Assembly: GCA_027016475.1 (NCBI GenBank)
Contig: JALUTL010000133.1
Location: forward strand, 1-5,262
Length of the DNA: 5,262 nucleotides
Direction: 5' to 3'
Origin: Candidatus Heimdallarchaeota archaeon
Lineage (GTDB): Archaea > Asgardarchaeota > Heimdallarchaeia > Heimdallarchaeales > Kariarchaeaceae
A program made the translations under genes and the position numbers. Below, piece after piece: positions 3,959-5,262 of this stretch (positions are counted from its first letter, which is position 1; each line of letters begins with the position of its first letter). The notes under the pieces are model-generated. The model was not told the DNA's origin, searched no databases, and worked only from the letters and a program-made list of their open reading frames with translations.

Positions 3959-5262
3959 ATGAGTATTCCTGCCCAAAAGAGAGAGGAAGCAGTTAAAAAA
4001 GTCCTGGAAGAGCGGCAAAGCGTCTCTTCAGTGGCTAAAGAATTTGGCGTTGCTCGAAAAACAATATACCAATGGATTAAACGCTATCAGACAGCTCCTT
4101 CCAAAGCCAAAGCCAAGGCTCTTGAGGCAAAATATGTTAGAGGCGAAGCTCACCCCCGAGCTTATCGTCATAAACTTAAAGCTAAAGTTATTAAGCAAAT
4201 AACGGCCAATCCTAAACTGGGAGCGACGGCTTTGGCTCAGAAATTGCAAGTTGGCAGGCACGCGGTTGTTAATCTTTTGGCAGAATTGGGCCTATCGACT
4301 GTTGAGGAAAGAGAGTCTTTTAGCAGGCTCTATCAAGCACCCGGCAGGCTATCGCCTGAAATTAAAACTTCAATTGCCCGGATGGCGCTTCAGCGAGAAA
4401 AGACAATTACTCAGTTAAGCCAGGAATATAACATTGCTCGAAAAACAATATACCAATGGATCAGAAGGTATCAAAAGGAAGGGAGAATTGTTGAAAAGTA
4501 TGTATCAGGCTATGAACACCCTCGTGCCTTTTCTGTTGCCCAAGAAAGAGCCATTCTTTTTGAAGTGGCCAAACGGCCTGAGCTCTCGATTCATTCTTTG
4601 GCCAAACAAGTCTCTTTTTCCGCCCATGGCGTCTATAATGTCCTAAAAAGATATGGTTTGACATATAAAGATGCTAGAATAGCTTATTCTCAGGCTCAAA
4701 GAGAAAAGGCAAGATTGCCAATTGTCTCTCAGGTTTATAATAAGGTCCGTTTAGTTTGGGAGCAATTTGTGCCTTCTTTGGCGCCGGCCCCTCCGCCTGG
4801 GTTGAGGGCGATCTTTAGGTATTTCTTCGGTTCTTTGGTTTTTTCCTCCTTAACTACTTACACAGCCCTTGCCTGGCTTCGGTTAATCAGTCAAAGTCCA
4901 TCTGTCAATTATGCCTTAGGCCTGATTTTTGCCAGTCTGGCTCTTTTAATGGGTTCAGTTTTTTTCCTTTATTCCCTCAAGTATTACTTAACCTTAGCTA
5001 TCGTTTTGTCTTTTTCCCAACAAGAGGAAGATCGGAGGATGGATGAGGCTTTATCAACCAAAACCAAGAAAGGCCCTTTTGAGTGGCTTCTGGGTTTTTC
5101 CAATGGCGGCGGAGGGAGAGATAAAATTTCGGCCGCTGGTCTTGAGCCCAGCCTAGAGCATGTTACTCTTAAAAGACATCCCTTTATATCAATCCACATT
5201 CCTTTTTATAATGAAAAAAATGTTGTTAAACGAGCAATTGAAGCTTCCACCAACTTTGATTA
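3959..5262 (+). CDS. Fusion of four helix-turn-helix units to a membrane family 2 glycosyltransferase (3' end outside window)
   Basis: The frame is open for 434 codons and runs off the right edge. ATG 3959 is fixed as start by an in-frame TAG at 3947-3949 with no other start between; there is no Shine-Dalgarno sequence. Residues about 7-44 and 135-172 are transposase-style HTH units sharing ARKTIYQWI. Each is followed by a second HTH-like unit (about 72-113 and 194-235) introduced by KYV.G..HPRA. The pair is thus a tandem duplication of a module of about 110 residues. No DDE recombinase domain follows. Hydrophobic segments lie at about 287-310 and 317-352, then a Gly-rich linker (SNGGGG). Residues 408-434 begin a GT2 catalytic domain (HPFISIHIPFYNEKNVV), resembling processive synthases of the cellulose or glucomannan type. 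The topology puts both the HTH region and the GT2 domain in the cytoplasm. The likely role is polysaccharide synthesis; the purpose of the DNA-binding-type domains is unknown. Only the first strand and helix of GT2 are visible, so the metal-binding and catalytic motifs cannot be checked. Confidence 0.85.
   Translation, partial: MSIPAQKREEAVKKVLEERQSVSSVAKEFGVARKTIYQWIKRYQTAPSKAKAKALEAKYVRGEAHPRAYRHKLKAKVIKQITANPKLGATALAQKLQVGRHAVVNLLAELGLSTVEERESFSRLYQAPGRLSPEIKTSIARMALQREKTITQLSQEYNIARKTIYQWIRRYQKEGRIVEKYVSGYEHPRAFSVAQERAILFEVAKRPELSIHSLAKQVSFSAHGVYNVLKRYGLTYKDARIAYSQAQREKARLPIVSQVYNKVRLVWEQFVPSLAPAPPPGLRAIFRYFFGSLVFSSLTTYTALAWLRLISQSPSVNYALGLIFASLALLMGSVFFLYSLKYYLTLAIVLSFSQQEEDRRMDEALSTKTKKGPFEWLLGFSNGGGGRDKISAAGLEPSLEHVTLKRHPFISIHIPFYNEKNVVKRAIEASTNFD
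4050..4077 (+). repeat. 28-bp perfect direct repeat, copy 1 (HTH unit 1)
   Basis: Identical over 28 bases to 4434-4461, 384 bp downstream in the same frame. It encodes the recognition-helix segment ARKTIYQWI of the first HTH unit. Identity includes every synonymous position, although the flanking module sequence has diverged strongly. Confidence 0.9.
4434..4461 (+). repeat. 28-bp perfect direct repeat, copy 2 (HTH unit 3)
   Basis: Second copy of the repeat at 4050-4077, encoding the same recognition-helix segment in the duplicated module. The base before and the base after each copy differ, so 28 bp is the full extent of identity. Confidence 0.9.

Noticed and set aside
4050..4461. CRISPR-like array based on the 28-bp repeat
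   Set aside because: There are only two copies, 384 bp apart, both inside a coding sequence and in the same frame.
3959..4663. Insertion sequence or transposase gene
   Set aside because: The HTH units look like those of IS3-type transposases, but no DDE catalytic domain follows, no terminal inverted repeats were seen, and the frame continues into a membrane glycosyltransferase.
4028..4664. Several open frames of about 70 codons on both strands (4028-4261, 4434-4646, 4461-4664)
   Set aside because: All lie within the long HTH-glycosyltransferase frame, whose domain content and module duplication show which frame is coding.
4984..5199. Reverse-strand open frame near the right edge
   Set aside because: It is antisense to the linker and GT2 start of the long frame and has no recognisable features.

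Overview
The window looks like chromosomal DNA from an ultra-small bacterium of the Candidate Phyla Radiation (Patescibacteria), most likely the Microgenomates branch. The reasons are the compact mix of a Rho factor, a LysM/M23 murein hydrolase with a cytoplasmic N-terminal tail, tiny orphan membrane proteins, a large polytopic glycosyltransferase, and period-7 repeat tracts between genes. This placement is inferred from style and from memory of such genomes; no search was run. The standard genetic code fits every frame, base composition is moderate, and every gene is on the + strand.

Layout. Positions 1-126 hold the C-terminal tail of an unidentified gene. Positions 127-546 are mostly non-coding, with two period-7 tracts, a doubtful reading frame (196-465) and a good promoter (446-475). 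Positions 547-1809 encode transcription termination factor Rho, complete and with all key motifs, but carrying a short lysine/glycine-rich insertion. Positions 1923-3020 encode a membrane-anchored protein with two LysM domains and an intact M23 metallopeptidase domain. Positions 3097-3170 are a tRNA-Ala(CGC) with encoded CCA and the G3:U70 identity pair. It is followed by two small membrane-protein genes (3205-3495 and 3553-3789). From 3959 to the right edge runs an open frame of 434 codons with no stop. It encodes a duplicated double helix-turn-helix region (four HTH units), then membrane segments, then the start of a family 2 glycosyltransferase domain.

How the genes relate. Gaps of about 50-170 bp and separate promoter-like sites before rho, the peptidase gene, the tRNA, the 78-residue gene and, more weakly, the glycosyltransferase gene suggest mostly single-gene transcription units. 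The 96-residue gene lies 34 bp behind the tRNA, has no obvious promoter of its own and may be read through from it. The peptidase and the glycosyltransferase both point to cell-envelope work; Rho and the tRNA are housekeeping.

Most notable points: the fusion of transposase-style DNA-binding modules to a membrane glycosyltransferase; a 28-bp perfect repeat inside otherwise diverged copies of that module; a period-7 tract that appears to have been absorbed in frame by rho; and an unusual pyrimidine at tRNA position 37.
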